Shown here piece after piece: positions 6,221-8,380 of a stretch of 8,380 bases of DNA. The stretch lies in assembly GCA_021826605.1 (NCBI GenBank), contig JAKAZF010000094.1, positions 1-8,380 on the forward strand. The letters are read 5' to 3'. Source of the stretch: Planctomycetota bacterium. Its GTDB lineage: Bacteria > Planctomycetota > Phycisphaerae > WQYP01. Every line of letters begins with the position of its first letter. Within the stretch, counting starts at the first letter, position 1. Both the position numbers and the translations under genes were made by a program. Below the pieces are notes generated by a model, which had not been told where the DNA came from, made no database searches, and was given only the letters and a program-made list of their open reading frames with translations.

Positions 6221-7027
6221 CTATTTTAACCCGGCGGCAAGCTGGGAAGCGAAACGGCCCAGGGCGGCCGGAACATCGGGCGATGCCGCGGCGAGTTCAC
6301 GTGTGATGCTCTTGATAATGGCCGAACCGACAATCACACCATCGGCCAGCGGCGCAAGTTCAGCCACCTGATCGGGCCGCGATATTCCAAAGCCGACGCA
6401 AATGGGATGCGGCGTCAGCGCCCGCAGCGCCTTAAGATTCAGCGGAACATCCGCCGGCAAGGTTTGCCGCTCGCCGGTTATTCCCGTGACGGACAAATAA
6501 TAGATAAATCCATTACATAATGCGGCAATTTTGGCCCGTCGGTCCGGAGCAGTGGTCGGCGCAATCAAAAGACTGCTTTTGAGTTTGTATCGATTTAACG
6601 CTTCAACCACGGCCGGAGCTTCTTCCAGCGGTACATCCGGCAGAATCAGACCGTCGACGCCCGCCTGGGCGCAATGTGCGGCAAAGGCATCGGCACCATG
6701 TTTGAAAATAATACTGAAACTGGCCATTGCCATGATTGGCAAAGCGAACCCGCGACCGCGTATTTTTTCCACGGCCTGCAGGATGCGTTCAACCGTAGCA
6801 CCTTTTTCCAGTGCCAGACGATAGCTTTCCTGAATGGTAGGCCCATCGGCAATTGGATCGGAAAATGGAATACCCAGCTCAATGCAGCCGGCACCGGCAC
6901 CTTGCAGGGAATCAAGCATGGGTCCCAGCAGATCAATGCTTGGATAACCGGCGGTGACAAATGGGCACAATATGGCCCGATGTTTCCGCCCCGGCGCGGC
7001 AAACGCGGCTGAGAGCCTGTCGGTCAT
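6221..7027 (-). CDS. trpA: Tryptophan synthase alpha chain TrpA
   Basis: TrpA cleaves indole-3-glycerol phosphate to indole and glyceraldehyde 3-phosphate; indole is channelled to TrpB. The 268-residue length from the ATG at 7027 equals that of E. coli TrpA. The signature IELGIPFSDPIADG carries the catalytic Glu50 and Asp61 (E. coli Glu49 and Asp60). VDGLILPDVPLEEA, the flexible-loop SVTGITGERQ, FGISRPDQ and the phosphate-binding IVGSAII are all present. Where E. coli has MYANLVF (Tyr102, Asn104) this protein reads ASFSIIF, so both positions appear to be Ser. The frame could start 12 codons further up (7063), but that part lies inside the upstream gene and is not TrpA-like. The upstream gene stops one base before this ATG, so translation is probably coupled. 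No strong Shine-Dalgarno sequence is seen. trpB is not in the window. Confidence 0.97.
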   Translation of the reverse strand: MTDRLSAAFAAPGRKHRAILCPFVTAGYPSIDLLGPMLDSLQGAGAGCIELGIPFSDPIADGPTIQESYRLALEKGATVERILQAVEKIRGRGFALPIMAMASFSIIFKHGADAFAAHCAQAGVDGLILPDVPLEEAPAVVEALNRYKLKSSLLIAPTTAPDRRAKIAALCNGFIYYLSVTGITGERQTLPADVPLNLKALRALTPHPICVGFGISRPDQVAELAPLADGVIVGSAIIKSITRELAAASPDVPAALGRFASQLAAGLK

Positions 7028-7028
7028 A

Positions 7029-8380
7029 TTACTGCCGCACCAACGGATGAGCGTAATAGCCAATCATCGCCAGGAAGCGATTGGCGTTGAGAATCGGCAC
7101 AGACAGGTTCTGCGCTTTTTGCTGCAACTGCTCATAACGCTGCTGTTGTGCAACACGTTCGGATTTCAAGGCCGCGGTTTGAGCCGTCTCCACGCCGCTG
7201 AAATTCAGCAATGCGCTGCTTGGACGGGAACCCAATACCAGGAAATCGGTCTGGGTGGAAAGGTGTTTGTCAACCACGCCACCCCAGGATTCAACGAGTC
7301 GCACAATTTGTCGGCGACCGGCAGCGGTTGGAATGCCGTTGCCGTTAACATCAAAATTGCCATAGATGACAAAATGGAACTTCCGGTTCTGATCTTTATG
7401 GAAAACCGGATTGGCGATGAGATCACCGGCAAAAATCTGTGCATTGGGTTGCAGGTGGGTAATACGGCAAACCGAGGCGAATTTGCCAACGCGGATCACC
7501 GCAATGGAACCCGCGCCGCCGCCGTTCTCACCGGTGTCAACACCGAGATTCGGATTATAAACCGCAAATGACAGACCAACGGTTATATGTTCGGCACTTC
7601 CCAAATTAATGTAAACATGCTGTGTAAGCGGTGAAACACGAATCACTTTGCCATCCGCCTGACTGAGAATGGCGTTGGCTCCGGTATTTGGAGCACGATA
7701 AGCGGCAATCTGATTGCGCAGATCCTGTACAACGGTGATTCGAGCTTGAAGTTCCTGCTTGAGCTGCTGGATCTGAATAACCTGTCCGCGCAGTTCGGAA
7801 ATGTACTTGGACTGTTCAGCGGTGAGCTGTTGCTGCAATTTACCAGCCTCGGTTGAAACCTGGCTGTTAGCGGCATTGAGACTGGCGGTCAAAGCATCAA
7901 TACGACTCTGAGCCGATGTCAATTTGTCATTGATTGCGTGGATATCATCCTTGAATGACGAGCGTGTGGATGCAAACCGCCGTTGATAATTGGCCAGGTG
8001 CGTGTGATATTGCGCGATTTCCTTTTGAGCAGTCACCAGAGCCGAGTGAACCTCGGACAATGCCAGCACCAGCGATTTTCCGGTCATTCCGGTTTGGGTC
8101 AGAATGCGGTTCACCGGACCGGATGGGCCAATAAGCTGTGACACCTGGCCTCCGCTGTTACCGCTGATTTTCATTTCCAACTGATTAATCTGATCCACCA
8201 ACTGCCGCACCACCGTATTGCTGGTGGACGCATTGGCTTTCAGATCCGCGATAATCTGCTGGTTCTGATCTTCGGGTGACGCAATCAGCGCAAGATTCTG
8301 CCGATCCGTCGAAGCCGTCTGTTCCGCCTTACCTAATTTGAGGTACAAAAGAATGGCGATAATTGTCGCCACAAGAAAAA
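7029..8380 (-). CDS. Membrane-anchored coiled-coil protein with C-terminal BRCT-like domain, 5' end outside window
   Basis: I do not recognise a named family. The frame is open to the window edge. A GTG at 8372 is not a believable start, because it sits inside a hydrophobic helix (FLVATIIAILLYLKLG), so the true N-terminus lies beyond 8380. Numbering from the Val at 8372: the helix to about 14 is a likely membrane anchor; about 30-70 and 105-225 are Gln/Ala/Leu-rich helical segments of coiled-coil type; about 238-325 looks beta-rich, with a Gly-rich turn near 280-288 and the element GDLIANPVF; 331-440 resembles a BRCT domain, with an IxxLxxxxGG core at 356-365, S372, TDFLVLG (375-381), a second helical segment, and VPILNANRFLAMIG at the end. 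Several parts of BRCT folds in NAD-dependent ligases align by eye in this order. The gene ends one base before trpA and probably shares its transcript. Role unknown; envelope scaffolding is only a guess. Confidence 0.85.
   Translation of the reverse strand, partial: FLVATIIAILLYLKLGKAEQTASTDRQNLALIASPEDQNQQIIADLKANASTSNTVVRQLVDQINQLEMKISGNSGGQVSQLIGPSGPVNRILTQTGMTGKSLVLALSEVHSALVTAQKEIAQYHTHLANYQRRFASTRSSFKDDIHAINDKLTSAQSRIDALTASLNAANSQVSTEAGKLQQQLTAEQSKYISELRGQVIQIQQLKQELQARITVVQDLRNQIAAYRAPNTGANAILSQADGKVIRVSPLTQHVYINLGSAEHITVGLSFAVYNPNLGVDTGENGGGAGSIAVIRVGKFASVCRITHLQPNAQIFAGDLIANPVFHKDQNRKFHFVIYGNFDVNGNGIPTAAGRRQIVRLVESWGGVVDKHLSTQTDFLVLGSRPSSALLNFSGVETAQTAALKSERVAQQQRYEQLQQKAQNLSVPILNANRFLAMIGYYAHPLVRQ

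Overview
The window looks like ordinary chromosomal housekeeping DNA from a member of the Planctomycetota, probably the Phycisphaerae or a relative. This placement rests on three points. The primary sigma factor carries a long spacer with an LPFDR-type element between regions 1.2 and 2, which I associate with planctomycete RpoD. DnaG and RpoD are adjacent. The envelope proteins are of the poorly characterised coiled-coil and lipoprotein kinds common in that phylum. The placement is inference from remembered family features, not from a search. I see no mobile element, CRISPR array, tRNA or rRNA.

Layout. Bases 1-1053 (minus strand) hold the first 351 codons of rpoD, cut by the window edge in region 2. 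A 475-base spacer (1054-1528) follows. It contains a hairpin just after the dnaG stop, an AT-rich promoter-like region with a perfect 12-base palindrome, and a doubtful small ORF whose stop overlaps the rpoD start. Bases 1529-3430 (minus) are dnaG, so dnaG and rpoD lie in transcription order, a reduced form of the macromolecular synthesis operon. Diverging from dnaG, 3576-4178 (plus) encodes a 200-residue lipoprotein of unknown function.

Bases 4355-6210 (plus) form a queuosine/7-deazaguanine cluster, queC-queE-queF. QueE makes 7-carboxy-7-deazaguanine (CDG), QueC converts it to preQ0, and QueF reduces preQ0 to preQ1 for insertion into tRNA. queC and queE overlap by four bases. The first dedicated enzyme, QueD, is not in the window.

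The right part (6221-8380, minus) holds trpA, the tryptophan synthase alpha chain, convergent with queF across only 10 bases. Directly upstream of it, one base away, is a large partial gene. It encodes a membrane-anchored coiled-coil protein with a beta-rich middle domain and a C-terminal segment that reads like a BRCT domain. That unusual architecture, together with its tight coupling to an isolated trpA, is the most interesting item here. I did not find a clear new multi-gene system.
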